From positions 62,001-126,000 of the forward strand of contig NZ_JAHXNL010000002.1 in the NCBI RefSeq assembly GCF_023148685.1: 64,000 nucleotides of DNA, written 5' to 3'. A program made the position numbers and the translations under genes. The notes below the pieces were generated by a model, which was not told where the DNA came from, made no database searches, and saw nothing but the letters and a program-made list of their open reading frames with translations. This document shows positions 1 through 9,268 of the stretch, one piece after another; the first letter of the stretch is position 1; each line of letters opens with the position of its first letter. Source of the DNA: Georgenia sp. EYE_87 (GTDB lineage Bacteria > Actinomycetota > Actinomycetes > Actinomycetales > Actinomycetaceae).

Positions 1-241
1 CGCTCGCCCCGCGCAGCACCGTCGCCCCGCCGCGGCGGGCGGACGCGTCGGCCAGCGCCATGAGGAAGGCCGCACCGGTGGAGTCCATGAAGGTCACCCG
101 GCAGAGGTCCAGCACGAGGAGCTGACGGCGGAGGCCGCTGACCCGGGCGGTGACCTCGGGGAACCGCTCCCGCTCCGCGAGGTCGAGGTCTCCCTCGATC
201 GTCACGGCCGCCGAGGTTGCGGATGCCGAGATCTCGATCAT
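1..241 (-). CDS. STAS-domain protein, anti-sigma factor antagonist type (partial, C-terminus cut by window edge)
   Basis: I translated this reading frame from the reverse strand. It starts at ATG 241 with a GGAGGA ribosome binding site about 9 nt upstream and runs off the left edge after about 80 codons. The visible part begins [20 protein letters not shown] and contains [16 protein letters not shown], the STAS phosphorylation-loop motif (D-S-[ST]-G). That motif carries the serine phosphorylated in SpoIIAA/RsbV-type antagonists. Such proteins bind anti-sigma kinases and release stress sigma factors in the cytoplasm. A second STAS gene lies on the other side of purA, so two antagonists flank it on the same strand. 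The partner kinase is not visible here. The family is secure, but the specific pathway is inference. Confidence 0.85.
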   Translation of the reverse strand, partial: MIEISASATSAAVTIEGDLDLAERERFPEVTARVSGLRRQLLVLDLCRVTFMDSTGAAFLMALADASARRGGATVLRGAS

Positions 242-449
242 GCGTGTCTTCCTCCGGGGGTGCCGCGGCGCTTCGGACGGGCGGCTTCGGACGTGATCGA
301 CGGTAACCCGCGACGTCCGGGAGTGCACCTCGGCGTCACAATCCAGACATATCGGGACACCGGGCGGCGGGCACGGGCCGACGCTGGCGCGGACGGCGGC
401 GCGCGCGGGCGCCGTCGCGGACGGAAAGGCCGGGCGCGCGGGGGCGCTG

Positions 450-455
450 TAGCCT
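450..455 (+). promoter_or_regulatory. Probable -10 element of purA (TAGCCT)
   Basis: TAGCCT fits the actinobacterial TAnnnT -10 consensus and lies 47 nt before the purA start, giving a leader of about 40 nt. The same hexamer precedes purL at 45380. No clear -35 is seen. The rest of 242-449, between the STAS gene and purA, holds no convincing gene and presumably the divergent promoter. Confidence 0.5.
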
Positions 456-502
456 CTTGGGGGCGCCGACCGGCGTCGGGAGCAGCGAGAGGATTCAGCG
501 AG

Positions 503-1789
503 ATGCCAGCCGTGGTGGTCGTCGGGGCGCAGTGGGGCGACGAGGGCAAGGGCAAGGCGACCGACCAGCTCAGCTCACGCGTCGACTACGTCGTGAAGTT
601 CAACGGCGGCAACAACGCCGGTCACACGGTGGTGGTCGGGGACGAGAAGTACGCGCTGCACCTGCTGCCCTCCGGGATCCTGTCACCCGGGTGCGTGCCC
701 GTGATCGGCAACGGCGTCGTCGTCGACCTCGAGGTCCTCTTCCAGGAGATCGACGGCCTCGAGGCTCGCGGGGTGGACACCTCCAAGCTGCTCGTCTCCG
801 CCAACGCGCACATCATCCCGTCCTACAACCGCACGCTCGACAAGGTCACCGAGCGCTTCCTCGGCAAGCGGCAGATCGGCACCACCGGCCGCGGGATCGG
901 CCCGACCTACGCGGACAAGATGAGCCGCGTGGGCCTGCGCATCCAGGACCTCTTCGACGCCTCGATCCTGCGCCAGAAGGTCGAGGGCGCCCTGGCGCAG
1001 AAGAACCAGCTGCTCGTGAAGGTCTTCAACCGCCGCGCCGTCGACGTCGACGAGATCACGGAGGAGCTGCTCTCCTACGCCGAGCGCGTGCGCCCGATGG
1101 TCGCCGACTCGTCCCTCGTGCTCAACCGCGCCCTCGACCAGGGGCAGACCATCGTCTTCGAGGCCGGCCAGGCCACCATGCTCGACGTCGACCACGGCAC
1201 CTACCCGTTCGTCACCTCGTCCTCCGCGACGGCGGCCGGCGCCTGCACTGGCTCCGGCATCGGCCCCACGCGCATCGACCGGGTGGTCGGCGTGCTCAAG
1301 GCCTACACCACCCGCGTGGGCGAGGGGCCGTTCCCCACGGAGCTGCACGACGACATGGGCGAGCGGCTGCGCTCGGTGGGTGGGGAGTACGGCACCACGA
1401 CCGGCCGGCCGCGCCGCACGGGCTGGTACGACGCCGTCGTCGCCCGCTACGCCTCCCGCGTCAACGGGCTCACCGACCTGGTCATGACGAAGCTCGACGT
1501 CCTCACCGGCCTCGAGCGGATCCCGGTCTGCGTGGCCTACGACGTCGACGGTGTCCGCCACGACGAGATGCCGGCGGACCAGTCCTCGTTCCACCACGCG
1601 GTGCCGATCTACGAGGAGCTCGAGGGCTGGACCGAGGACATCAGCGGCGCCCGTGCCTTCGAGGACCTGCCGCCGAGCGCCCAGCGCTACGTGCTCGCGA
1701 TCGAGGAGATGAGCGGGTGCCGCATCTCCTCGGTCGGCGTCGGGCCCGACCGGGACGCCACCATCGTCCGTCACGACCTGCTCGACTGA
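503..1789 (+). CDS. purA: Adenylosuccinate synthetase
   Basis: PurA joins IMP and aspartate using GTP to make adenylosuccinate, the first committed step to AMP, in the cytoplasm. The 428-residue product has the family's usual length. It starts [18 protein letters not shown], with the GDEGKGK phosphate-binding loop at residues 12-18, then [11 protein letters not shown]. The [14 protein letters not shown] loop and the C-terminal [11 protein letters not shown] signature follow. I chose ATG 503 because homology begins exactly there and GAGAGGA lies about 9 nt upstream. The frame stays open to 260 but the extra residues are low-complexity. The gene stands alone between two STAS genes, as is common when purine genes are dispersed. 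Identification is secure. Confidence 0.97.
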   Translation: MPAVVVVGAQWGDEGKGKATDQLSSRVDYVVKFNGGNNAGHTVVVGDEKYALHLLPSGILSPGCVPVIGNGVVVDLEVLFQEIDGLEARGVDTSKLLVSANAHIIPSYNRTLDKVTERFLGKRQIGTTGRGIGPTYADKMSRVGLRIQDLFDASILRQKVEGALAQKNQLLVKVFNRRAVDVDEITEELLSYAERVRPMVADSSLVLNRALDQGQTIVFEAGQATMLDVDHGTYPFVTSSSATAAGACTGSGIGPTRIDRVVGVLKAYTTRVGEGPFPTELHDDMGERLRSVGGEYGTTTGRPRRTGWYDAVVARYASRVNGLTDLVMTKLDVLTGLERIPVCVAYDVDGVRHDEMPADQSSFHHAVPIYEELEGWTEDISGARAFEDLPPSAQRYVLAIEEMSGCRISSVGVGPDRDATIVRHDLLD

Positions 1790-1965
1790 TTTGTCGCCTG
1801 TCTGCGCACGGTGAGGCGCCGCCCGGCTGACTGCCTGGCGGCGCCCTGTCGGTGATGCGGGGCGGGCTGCCCGGCGTCGCGTCGTCGGCGATGCCGCGCG
1901 GGCTGCGGGAACGGGGCAGCGAGGTGCCTCGGTCCCGTGGCGGGCGACGGTGCCCGTCGCCGCGA

Positions 1966-2460
1966 TCAGCCGGTGACGCCGTCGCCGTCCGGGAACTCGT
2001 CGTGCAGCTCCACGACCTCGCTCAGGTGCGTGAGCTCGAGCAGGAACCGCACCGACTCGGACGCGCCGATCACCCGGACGGGCTCGTTGAGCCGCTGCGT
2101 CAGGCGGGCGAGGACGGCGAGCACGGACGAGTCCATGAAGGTCACGTTCCGGACGTCGACGTCGAGGGGCCCGTTCAGGCGGGTGATCTCGGTGGTGCAC
2201 GTCGCCAGCTCGTCGTTCATGCTCGCGTCGACCTCGCCGGCGAGGACCAGACGGGTGCGCTCGCCCGCGGTGAGGACGGCGGCGGAGCCGGACCAGGCGT
2301 GCTGCTCCTCGCCGGGCGCGAGGACGACGGTCGGCTCGAGCGACATGCCGTCCGGCGGTGTCAGGCCACGGGGCACCGCCTCGGCGAACGACGTCGCCCT
2401 CGGTGCGCGGGCGGCCGAGGACGCACGGTCAGAACCGACGCTGGGGGTTCGGTCGTCCAT
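1966..2460 (-). CDS. STAS-domain anti-sigma factor antagonist
   Basis: This 164-residue protein has an unstructured N-terminal stretch of about 65 residues. A STAS domain follows with LVLAGEVDASMNDELA and the phospho-acceptor loop VRNVTFMDSSVLAVLARL. STAS antagonists are switched by serine phosphorylation and sequester anti-sigma kinases. The long N-terminal extension is more than the minimal domain of about 100 residues. ATG 2460 has GGGAG 6 nt upstream. The -10 (TACACT on this strand, 2523-2528) overlaps a perfect 14-bp palindrome at 2513-2526, so a repressor could control it. It is convergent with purA and divergent from a TetR gene. The family call is firm and the pathway is unknown. Confidence 0.88.
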   Translation of the reverse strand: MDDRTPSVGSDRASSAARAPRATSFAEAVPRGLTPPDGMSLEPTVVLAPGEEQHAWSGSAAVLTAGERTRLVLAGEVDASMNDELATCTTEITRLNGPLDVDVRNVTFMDSSVLAVLARLTQRLNEPVRVIGASESVRFLLELTHLSEVVELHDEFPDGDGVTG

Positions 2461-2512
2461 GGGTCACTCCCGGAGGATTCACACCGAGTGGCTCGATGTC
2501 GCGCGGTGGTCG

Positions 2513-2526
2513 CACTGTTTACAGTG
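2513..2526. promoter_or_regulatory. Perfect palindrome CACTGTTTACAGTG, candidate TetR operator
   Basis: CACTGT-TT-ACAGTG is a perfect dyad in the gap between the STAS gene (minus) and the TetR gene (plus). It overlaps the likely -10 of the STAS gene. TetR repressors commonly bind such dyads beside their own gene, so the adjacent regulator at 2744 is the natural candidate. This is a sequence observation, with binding inferred. Confidence 0.55.
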
Positions 2527-2698
2527 TAAGGGCTTGGATGTGCCCGGCGGAACGGGGTAAACGTCACTGCTGCGCGGTGGGCGGTGCCCGGCCACCGGCC
2601 GGGCACCGGGAACGGGAACGCCACTGCCTGCGCGCGGGACGGGCCCGGCGATCGGCTGGGCCGGCACCGGCCACCGGGCGGGGGCCGGGGGCGCCGCC

Positions 2699-2704
2699 TA
2701 GACT
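2699..2704 (+). promoter_or_regulatory. Probable -10 element (TAGACT) of the TetR gene
   Basis: TAGACT matches TAnnnT and lies 39 nt before ATG 2744, implying a leader of about 33 nt. There is no strong Shine-Dalgarno sequence before the start. Confidence 0.45.
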
Positions 2705-2743
2705 GGCGGCCCGGGCACGCTCCCAACAGAGACGACATCACCC

Positions 2744-3451
2744 ATGACGGACACGGCGGCCACCGACCAGGGCTTCCGGCCACGGCTGAGCCGCGAACGC
2801 ATCGTCCTCGAGGCGTTGCGGGTGGTCGACGACGAGGGCCTGCAGGCGCTGAGCATGCGCCGCCTGGGATCGCTGCTCGGGGTCGAGGCGATGTCTCTGT
2901 ACCGCTACGTGGACGGCCGGGAGGACCTCCTCGAGGCGATGGTCGAGCACCTCACCGACGGCCTGCACCTCACGCCGGAGACGCCGGTGTCGGCAGAGGA
3001 CGGCTGGCAGGCCTACCTGCAGTGGCTCGCGCACGAGGTTCGCCGCGTCGCGCACGCCCACCCACAGATCTTCCCGCTCATCGCCACCCGGCACCCGGCC
3101 GCGCCCTGGCTGCGTCCGCCCTTGCGCAGCCTGGACGTGGTGGAGGACTTCCTCGCAGTCCTCACCCGGCAGGGCTTCGGCGACGAGGCGGCCGCGGCGG
3201 CGTACCGGGCGTTCTCCAGCTTCCTCGTCGGTCATCTCCTGCTCGAGGCGAGCCAGCTCGGAGGCACGACCGTGCCCGACGAGCCGCTCGACGAGGGGGA
3301 CCCGAATGCCGGCAGCTCCGGCCTGGCGCTCGCGGAGTACCCGACCATCAGGCGGCTCGAGCCGGAACTGTCGCAGGACCGCTCCGACGAGGAGTTCGAG
3401 AGCGCGCTCGAGGAGCTGCTGGACCGGATCGCCCGCACGGAGCGCAGCTGA
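2744..3451 (+). CDS. TetR/AcrR-family regulator with TetR-class C-terminal domain
   Basis: The 235-residue product has an N-terminal helix-turn-helix (about residues 12-60; RIVLEALRVVDDEGLQALSM, then LGVEAMSLYRYVDGREDLLE). The MSLYRYV recognition helix is typical of the TetR_C subgroup that includes tetracycline-repressor-like proteins. The C-terminal ligand domain spans about residues 80-230 and is rich in Leu and acidic residues. It probably represses its own gene and the divergent STAS gene through the palindrome at 2513. The ligand cannot be read from sequence. It is convergent with the RamB-like gene, whose stop lies only 5 nt away. Confidence 0.88.
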   Translation: MTDTAATDQGFRPRLSRERIVLEALRVVDDEGLQALSMRRLGSLLGVEAMSLYRYVDGREDLLEAMVEHLTDGLHLTPETPVSAEDGWQAYLQWLAHEVRRVAHAHPQIFPLIATRHPAAPWLRPPLRSLDVVEDFLAVLTRQGFGDEAAAAAYRAFSSFLVGHLLLEASQLGGTTVPDEPLDEGDPNAGSSGLALAEYPTIRRLEPELSQDRSDEEFESALEELLDRIARTERS

Positions 3452-3455
3452 CCTC

Positions 3456-4931
3456 TCATTCCGCCGTCGGCGCGTGGCGCTCCAGGAAGTCGTAGAGCTC
3501 GACGTCGTCCACCCCGGGGAACGTCCCGGCGGGCAGGGGGCTCAGCACGTGGGCGTGCATGGCGGCGCTGGGCCACGACCTGTCCTGCCAGCGCGCGGCC
3601 ACGGACTCCGCAGGGCGCCGGCAGCACGACTCGTCCGGGCACGAGGAGGCCGCCCGGCGGGTCGTCTCCCGGCCCCGGAACCACTTCGCGTGCGCGAAGG
3701 GCACGCCGAGGGTGATGGAGAACTCGCTGTCCCGCCCCGTCCCGGTCTGCGTGCTGCACCAGTAGGTGCCGGCGGGGGTGTCGGTGTACTGGAAGTACTC
3801 CGTGGACCGGTTGCGCCGCGCGAACGCCGAGCGGGCGGCCCATCGCCGGCACAGGGGCTGGCCCTCGATCGCGCCCGTGGCGTCGGCCGGCAGGGGAACT
3901 CCGTCGTTGGCGTAGCCGCGGTACATGGCGCCGTCGTCGTTGGCCCGGATGAAGTGGGTCGGGATGCCCATCAGCGCGGTGGCGAGGTTCGTGAAGCGCT
4001 GCGCCGCCGAGTGGTGGGTGATGCCGAACGCGTCGCGGAAGTCCTCCATCGCCAGATCCTTCTCCGCCTTCTTGGCCTCGAGGAAGGTCTGGGCCGCGAA
4101 CCGCGGGACGAGGCAGCAGGCGGTGAAGTAGGCGATCTGCTGGCGCTGACGCAGGAAGTCGCCGTACGAGGCGGGACGCTGGTGGCCGAAGAGCCGGTGG
4201 GCCATCGCCTGGAGCGCGAGTGAGCGCAGGCCGTACCCGCCGGGGATCGACGCGGGCGGCAGGTAGATCCGTCCGTTCTCCAGGTCGGTGACGGTGCGGG
4301 TGGAGTGCGGCAGGTCGTCGACGTGGATGATCGTGAACCCGAGCCGCTCCGCCATCTGCGCGACCATGTGGTGGGTCAGCGCCCCGCCGGTGTACCCGAC
4401 CGCGCGGACCTGCTCCTCCGCGAGGGTCTCGATCTCGGGCACGTAGTTGTCGTGCTCCTGCATCTCCAGGCGTAGCTCGGTGTTGATCCGTCGCGCCTCC
4501 TCAGGCGTCGCGATCGTCGCCCGCGCCCGGCGTTCGAGCTCCCCGTGCAGCGCCACCAGGGACTCCAGCGCGTCAAGCGGCAGGCGACGGCCCGGGCGCA
4601 CCGAGGGCACGCCGAGAGAGGCGAAGAGCGGGCTCCGCTGGGCCTGCTCGAGGGCGATCTCCAGCGCGGCCCGGCGGTCGGGTGGCGGGGCCGGGGTCAG
4701 CAGGTCGCCGGCCGTGGTGCCGAGAGTGTCGGCGATCGCGGTCAGGAGGGAGAGCCGGGGCTCCCGCCGCCCGTTCTCCACCAGCGACAGCTGGCTGGTG
4801 GTGGAGCCGACGGCGGCCGCGAGCTCGCGCAACGTCAGGCCGCGGGCAGTGCGGGCGTGACGGATGCGGCGGCCGAGAACGAGCGGATCGGCTGCTGGTC
4901 TGGTTGTCTGGTCAGAGTTCTCGAGCGGCAT
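3456..4931 (-). CDS. XRE-family regulator with IrrE/ImmA-like domain, RamB/short-chain acyl regulator type
   Basis: A 491-residue protein with an N-terminal XRE helix-turn-helix (about residues 18-75; [20 protein letters not shown] and [20 protein letters not shown]). A central IrrE/ImmA-like region and a cysteine-containing C-terminal DUF2083-type domain follow. RamB-type regulators control acetate, glyoxylate-shunt and anaplerotic genes in actinobacteria. Here the gene is divergent from pckG across a 13-bp perfect palindrome (4944-4956), which supports control of PEP carboxykinase and of itself. I prefer ATG 4931 over an in-frame GTG at 4958, because the longer form would place the palindrome inside the gene. 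The family is well supported and the target is inferred from position. Confidence 0.85.
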   Translation of the reverse strand: MPLENSDQTTRPAADPLVLGRRIRHARTARGLTLRELAAAVGSTTSQLSLVENGRREPRLSLLTAIADTLGTTAGDLLTPAPPPDRRAALEIALEQAQRSPLFASLGVPSVRPGRRLPLDALESLVALHGELERRARATIATPEEARRINTELRLEMQEHDNYVPEIETLAEEQVRAVGYTGGALTHHMVAQMAERLGFTIIHVDDLPHSTRTVTDLENGRIYLPPASIPGGYGLRSLALQAMAHRLFGHQRPASYGDFLRQRQQIAYFTACCLVPRFAAQTFLEAKKAEKDLAMEDFRDAFGITHHSAAQRFTNLATALMGIPTHFIRANDDGAMYRGYANDGVPLPADATGAIEGQPLCRRWAARSAFARRNRSTEYFQYTDTPAGTYWCSTQTGTGRDSEFSITLGVPFAHAKWFRGRETTRRAASSCPDESCCRRPAESVAARWQDRSWPSAAMHAHVLSPLPAGTFPGVDDVELYDFLERHAPTAE

Positions 4932-4943
4932 GGGTTGACGGTA

Positions 4944-4956
4944 GCGAAACTTTCGC
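4944..4956. promoter_or_regulatory. Perfect inverted repeat GCGAAA-C-TTTCGC, candidate RamB-type operator
   Basis: This 13-bp perfect dyad lies 12 nt upstream of the regulator's ATG and 101 nt upstream of pckG. It sits in an AT-richer patch (ACTTTTTATAT follows). Its GCGAAA/TTTCGC arms resemble the AAA/TTTGC-rich sites reported for RamB. It is the only strong dyad in this divergent gap. Confidence 0.6.
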
Positions 4957-5057
4957 ACTTTTTATATCGGTCGTGGCTTGAGAGGAGTACTCCGGTGGGC
5001 GCAGAGTGGAAACAGGGCGTGGAGCAGCGCCCGCAGGACACCTCGGAGGACAGCAGG

Positions 5058-6902
5058 ATGACGATGACGGACACCGCGCGCGACGCCACTGTGGAGATCG
5101 ACGGTCTGGAGATCAGGGACCCTGGCCTGTACGGCTGGGTCCAGGAGATCGCCGCACTCACCAAGCCGGACCGCATCTACGTCTGCGACGGGTCGCAGGA
5201 GGAGTACGACCGCGTCGCCGCCGAGCTCGTCGAGGCCGGCACGTTCATCAAGCTGAACGAGGAGAAGCGGCCGAACAGCTACCTCGCCCGCTCCGAGCCC
5301 TCCGACGTCGCGCGCGTGGAGTCCCGCACGTTCATCTGCTCGGAGAAGGAGATCGACGCCGGCCCGACGAACAACTGGGCCGAGCCGGGCGCCATGCGCG
5401 CAGAGCTGCGCGGGGTCTTCGACGGCTCCATGCGCGGCCGCACCATGTACGTCGTGCCGTTCTCGATGGGCCCGGTGGGCGGTCCGATCTCCCGCGTCGG
5501 AGTGGAGCTGACCGACTCCCCGTACGTCGTCGTCTCCATGCGCATCATGACTCGCATGGGCGCCGACGCCCTCGCCCAGATCGACCGCGGCGCCGACTGG
5601 GTGCCGGCCGTGCACTCGGTGGGCTACCCCCTCGTCGACGCCGAGGGCAACGCCCGCGACGACGTCGCCTGGCCGTGCAACGACGAGAAGTACATCGTGC
5701 ACTTCCCCGAGACCCGTGAGATCTGGTCCTACGGCTCGGGCTACGGCGGCAACGCCCTGCTCGGCAAGAAGTGCTACGCCCTGCGCATCGCCTCCGTCCT
5801 GGGGCGGGACGAGGGCTGGATGGCCGAGCACATGCTGATCCTGAAGCTGACCGGCCCGGACGAGCGGGTCTACCACCTCGCCGCAGCGTTCCCCTCCGCC
5901 TGCGGCAAGACGAACCTCGCCATGCTCCGCCCGACCATCCCGGGCTGGAAGGTCGAGACCATCGGCGACGACATCGCGTGGATGCGTCCCGGCCCCGACG
6001 GACGCCTCTACGCGATCAACCCCGAGGCGGGCTTCTTCGGCGTGGCCCCGGGGACCGGCGAGTCCACCAACCCGACGGCGATCGCGGCCCTGGGCCACGA
6101 CGTCATCTTCACCAACGTCGCCCTCACCGACGACGGCGACGTCTGGTGGGAGGGCCTGACCGACGAGGTGCCCGACCACCTCGTCGACTGGCGCGGCAAC
6201 GACTGGACGCCGGCGAGCGAGAGCCCGGCCGCCCACCCGAACTCCCGGTTCACCGTCGGGGCTGACCAGGCGCCCTCCATCGCCCCGGAGTGGGAGGAGC
6301 TCGGCGGGGTGCCGATCGACGTCATCCTCTTCGGCGGGCGCCGCGCGTCGAACGTTCCGCTGGTCTCCGAGGCCTACGACTGGGAGCACGGCGTCTTCAT
6401 CGGCGCCACGGTGTCCTCGGAGCAGACCGCCGCGGCCGAGGGCGCCGTCGGCTCGCTCCGGCGCGACCCGTTCGCGATGCTGCCGTTCTGCGGCTACAAC
6501 ATGGCCGACTACTGGGGACACTGGCTCGAGATGGGCGAGAAGCTCGGCGACAAGGCGCCGCGCATCTTCCAGGTGAACTGGTTCCGCAAGGGGTCCGACG
6601 GCTCGTACCTCTGGCCCGGGTTCGGCGAGAACTCGCGCGTGCTGGAGTGGGCGCTGCGCCGCGTCAACGGTGAGATCGAGGCCGTCGACGCCGCGACCGG
6701 CCGCCTGCCCCGTGCCGAGGACCTCAACCTCGACGGGCTCGACGTCACCGACACCCAGCTGCGGGAGCTGTTCGCCGTCGACCCGGAGAGCTGGTCCGCC
6801 GAGGCCGACCTCACCGAGGAGTACTTCGCCCAGTTCGGCTCGCGCCTGCCCGACGCGATGACCGACCAGCTCGCCGCGCTGCGCGAGCGACTGCGGAAGT
6901 AG
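5058..6902 (+). CDS. pckG: Phosphoenolpyruvate carboxykinase (GTP)
   Basis: PckG decarboxylates and phosphorylates oxaloacetate to PEP using GTP, the gateway from the TCA cycle into gluconeogenesis, in the cytoplasm. The 614-residue protein matches the GTP-class length. It shows the kinase-1a loop [12 protein letters not shown] near residue 280, including the reactive cysteine typical of GTP-PEPCK, and kinase-2 [11 protein letters not shown] 5058 is preceded by GGAGGA 7 nt upstream, whereas the open frame to 4545 overlaps the regulator. A second ATG six nt later is possible. It is divergent from a RamB-like regulator with a shared palindrome, which suggests carbon-source control. Identification is secure. 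Confidence 0.97.
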   Translation: MTMTDTARDATVEIDGLEIRDPGLYGWVQEIAALTKPDRIYVCDGSQEEYDRVAAELVEAGTFIKLNEEKRPNSYLARSEPSDVARVESRTFICSEKEIDAGPTNNWAEPGAMRAELRGVFDGSMRGRTMYVVPFSMGPVGGPISRVGVELTDSPYVVVSMRIMTRMGADALAQIDRGADWVPAVHSVGYPLVDAEGNARDDVAWPCNDEKYIVHFPETREIWSYGSGYGGNALLGKKCYALRIASVLGRDEGWMAEHMLILKLTGPDERVYHLAAAFPSACGKTNLAMLRPTIPGWKVETIGDDIAWMRPGPDGRLYAINPEAGFFGVAPGTGESTNPTAIAALGHDVIFTNVALTDDGDVWWEGLTDEVPDHLVDWRGNDWTPASESPAAHPNSRFTVGADQAPSIAPEWEELGGVPIDVILFGGRRASNVPLVSEAYDWEHGVFIGATVSSEQTAAAEGAVGSLRRDPFAMLPFCGYNMADYWGHWLEMGEKLGDKAPRIFQVNWFRKGSDGSYLWPGFGENSRVLEWALRRVNGEIEAVDAATGRLPRAEDLNLDGLDVTDTQLRELFAVDPESWSAEADLTEEYFAQFGSRLPDAMTDQLAALRERLRK

Positions 6903-6943
6903 GCGCTGACGGGCGTGCCCCGGGTGTGAGGACCCGAGTGCGC

Positions 6944-6993
6944 AACGAGATCGAGGAAATGGTCGCTGTCCGCGCCATTTCCTCGATCTCGTT
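6944..6993. terminator. 19-bp perfect inverted repeat after pckG
   Basis: Arms 6944-6962 and 6975-6993 are perfect reverse complements of 19 nt around a 12-nt loop, starting 42 nt after the pckG stop. There is no T-run, which is usual for actinobacterial terminators. The arms (AACGAGATCGAGG and onward) are less GC-rich than the surroundings, so it could also be a mobile repeat-type palindrome rather than a simple terminator. Confidence 0.6.
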
Positions 6994-7030
6994 CGTGGGC
7001 GGCGTCGGCCGGGAGTCCCGAAGTTCCGCC

Positions 7031-7130
7031 GCCGCACCGAAGCCTGGCCGCCGCGCCGACCGGTGCGCCGAAGCGGGACCGCCGCACCGAAGCCCGGCCG
7101 CCGCGCCGACCCGCGGGCCGAAGTCTGACC
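7031..7130. repeat. Two tandem 50-bp repeats in the pckG/DUF2249 gap
   Basis: Units 7031-7080 and 7081-7130 share 43 of 50 positions (GCCGCACCGAAGCC core). They fill most of the 387-nt gap 6903-7289, which otherwise holds only the upstream hairpin and no credible gene. Confidence 0.75.
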
Positions 7131-7289
7131 GTTGCGGTCGAGGTCTTCAGCTCAACCCTCTTACCTCGGGCCCGAACGTCAGACATCGAGGCGTCCAGCC
7201 CGGGCAGCGGGTGCCGGAGGTGTGAAGGCGGAGGCGCGGCGACGACGTCGGCGCCGGCCCCGCCGGTTCGTGGGGCCGGGGCCCGTCGG

Positions 7290-7595
7290 TCAGCGCCGGG
7301 TGAGCCGCAGCGTCCAGGACTCCGGGCCGCTCTCCAGGTAGCGCACGTCGAACGCGCCGGGCTCGCGCTGCTCGATCTGGGCCAGCAGCGGCTTGGGGTC
7401 GTGCGGGGCGACGAGGTCGAGCGCGAAGCCCGGGGCGATGGCGCCGAGGGCGCCGAAGACGGTGGCGTGACGGATCGCGTGCGGCACGGCGCGCACGTCC
7501 AGCGCCGGGACGGAGTCGTCGTGCCCGCACCCGCAGGCGCAGCCGCCGGTCGCGCTCTCGTTCTTGCTGCTGATCGTGACGTCCTCGACGGCCAT
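7290..7595 (-). CDS. DUF2249 domain protein with N-terminal Cys/His cluster
   Basis: A 101-residue protein starting at ATG 7595, with AAGGG about 9 nt upstream. Residues about 17-24 form a compact GGCACGCGHDDS cluster that could bind a metal. The DUF2249 fold follows (LDVRAVPHAIRHATVFGALG, then the ending LESGPESWTLRLTRR). DUF2249 proteins are small and cytoplasmic, often linked to nitrogen-oxide or metal metabolism, but the function is not established. Here it stands alone. The longer open frame to 7694 is rejected because the extra residues lack family character. The family call is good and the function unknown. Confidence 0.8.
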   Translation of the reverse strand: MAVEDVTISSKNESATGGCACGCGHDDSVPALDVRAVPHAIRHATVFGALGAIAPGFALDLVAPHDPKPLLAQIEQREPGAFDVRYLESGPESWTLRLTRR

Positions 7596-7726
7596 GGTGG
7601 TGCCCTTCGTTCGGTGGGGTGCTCCACCACGAGAATAGTCGAGGACAATTCCGTGAAAAACCTCCGGGCGAGCCGCTGCGGAGAAGGGCCGCACGGCGCC
7701 GAGTCGGGCCTTGCCTTTCAGCCTCG

Positions 7727-7833
7727 GTCGCCCGGCGGGTCTCGGTCGCCCGGCGGGACTTTGTCGCAGCTGGTTCGGCAGGGTGTCGGCCCGAGTCGCC
7801 CGGCGGGGCGCCGGGCCTCCGCTGCCCGGCGGG
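7727..7833. repeat. Four dispersed copies of a 13-bp GTCGCCCGGCGGG motif
   Basis: Copies lie at 7727-7739, 7745-7757, 7795-7807 and, with one or two changes, 7821-7833, in the gap just upstream of the purD promoter. No gene is seen here. The clustering suggests local duplication. Confidence 0.6.
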
Positions 7834-7866
7834 TGGTCGGGGCGCAGGGAGCGGCCCGCAGATGGT

Positions 7867-7872
7867 TACCCT
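7867..7872 (+). promoter_or_regulatory. Leaderless-type -10 (TACCCT) of purD
   Basis: TACCCT ends 7 nt before GTG 7880, so transcription should begin at or next to the start codon. No ribosome binding site precedes the GTG. This decides for GTG 7880 over an in-frame ATG at 7862, which would precede the -10. Confidence 0.65.
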
Positions 7873-7879
7873 CGTGCGC

Positions 7880-9154
7880 GTGAGGATCCTGCTGATCGGC
7901 TCCGGCGCGCGCGAGCACGCCCTGGCCCGCGCCCTGACCCTGGACCCCGCGACCGAGCTGGTGGTGGCCCCGGGCAACCCGGGCACTGCGCAGCTGGGGC
8001 GCACGCTGCCGCTCGACGTCCTCGACGGCGCGGCGGTCGCGGCCGCGGCCCGCGACATGGGCGCCGACCTCGTCGTCGTCGGGCCGGAGGCGCCGCTCGT
8101 CGCCGGCGTGGTGGACGCCGTGCGCGACGCCGGGATCCCCTGCTTCGGGCCCACCCGTGCGGCGGCGCGGCTCGAGGGGTCGAAGGCCTTCGCGAAGGAG
8201 GTCATGGCCGCGGCCGAGGTGCCGACGGCGCTGGCCCACGTCTGCACGACGATCGAGGAGGTCGCCGCCGCGGTGGACGCCTTCGGGCCGCCCTACGTCA
8301 TCAAGGACGACGGCCTGGCTGCCGGCAAGGGCGTCGTCGTCACCGACGACCGTGACGCCGCCCTCGCCCACGCCCGCGCATGTCTCACCAAGGACGGCGG
8401 CGACCCGGTCACGGACGGCGCCCCGGCCGTCGTCGTCGAGGAGTTCCTCGACGGCCCCGAGATCTCGCTCTTCTGCCTGTCCGACGGGACCGACGTGCTT
8501 CCGCTCGAGCCGGCGCAGGACTTCAAGCGACTGGCTGACGGCGACGCAGGACCCAACACCGGCGGGATGGGCGCGTACTCACCGCTGCCGTGGGCGCCCC
8601 AGGACCTGACGGAGCAGGTGCTCGAGCGCGTGGCCCGCCCCGTCGTGCACGAGATGGCGCGGCTGGGCACGCCGTTCACCGGAGTGCTCTACTGCGGGCT
8701 CGCGCTCACGTCGCGCGGGCTGCGCGTCATCGAGTTCAACGCCCGGTTCGGCGACCCCGAGACCCAGGTGGTCCTGGCCCGGCTCGCGTCCCCGCTCGGC
8801 GAGCTCCTGCACGCCGCCGCCACCGGCCGGCTCGGCGAGGTCGAGCCGCCGCGGTGGAGCCCGGACGCCGCGGTCACCGTGGTCGTCGCGGCCCACGGCT
8901 ACCCCGGGCAGGTCCGCAAGGGCGACTCCGTCTCCGGCATCGACGCGGCCGAGGAGCTCCCCGGCGTCCACGTGCTACACGCCGGCACCGCGCTGGACGG
9001 CGTGGGGAACCTGGTCAGCTCGGGCGGCCGCGTGCTGAGCGTCGTGGGCGTGGGGGCCGACCTCGCCGCCGCCCGCGCCGCGGCGTACGCGGGTGTGGGG
9101 CGCATCGACCTGCCGGGCTCCCAGCACCGCACGGACATCGCCGCGGGTCGCTGA
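7880..9154 (+). CDS. purD: Phosphoribosylamine-glycine ligase (GAR synthetase)
   Basis: PurD makes glycinamide ribonucleotide from phosphoribosylamine, glycine and ATP, the second step of purine synthesis. The 424-residue product starts VRILLIGSGAREHALARAL (N-terminal Rossmann-like domain). Its ATP-grasp domain includes YVIKDDGLAAGKGV and the NTGGMGAYSPLP signature, and GLRVIEFNARFGDPE provides the Mg-binding Glu/Asn pair. The length is standard. GTG 7880 is chosen from the adjacent -10 and the homology start. It is convergent with the 6-phosphogluconate dehydrogenase gene across a hairpin built from a tandem repeat. Identification is secure. Confidence 0.97.
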   Translation: MRILLIGSGAREHALARALTLDPATELVVAPGNPGTAQLGRTLPLDVLDGAAVAAAARDMGADLVVVGPEAPLVAGVVDAVRDAGIPCFGPTRAAARLEGSKAFAKEVMAAAEVPTALAHVCTTIEEVAAAVDAFGPPYVIKDDGLAAGKGVVVTDDRDAALAHARACLTKDGGDPVTDGAPAVVVEEFLDGPEISLFCLSDGTDVLPLEPAQDFKRLADGDAGPNTGGMGAYSPLPWAPQDLTEQVLERVARPVVHEMARLGTPFTGVLYCGLALTSRGLRVIEFNARFGDPETQVVLARLASPLGELLHAAATGRLGEVEPPRWSPDAAVTVVVAAHGYPGQVRKGDSVSGIDAAEELPGVHVLHAGTALDGVGNLVSSGGRVLSVVGVGADLAAARAAAYAGVGRIDLPGSQHRTDIAAGR

Positions 9155-9171
9155 CGCCCGCGACGGGGGCG

Positions 9172-9268
9172 GCCGGCCACCCGCGAGGCTGACCCGACAC
9201 CACGACGGCGGCCGGCCACCCGCGAGGCTGACCCGACACCACGACGGCGGCCGGCCACCCGCGAGGGT
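9172..9268. repeat. 39-bp tandem repeat, about 2.5 copies
   Basis: Units 9172-9210 and 9211-9249 are identical, and a third partial copy starts at 9250 and diverges after GCGAGG. The end of unit 2 and start of unit 3 supply the left arm of the terminator hairpin at 9240-9285. Confidence 0.85.

Noticed and set aside
4932..4958. GTG 4958 as start of the RamB-like gene
   Set aside because: It would put the perfect operator palindrome inside the coding region and adds nine atypical residues.
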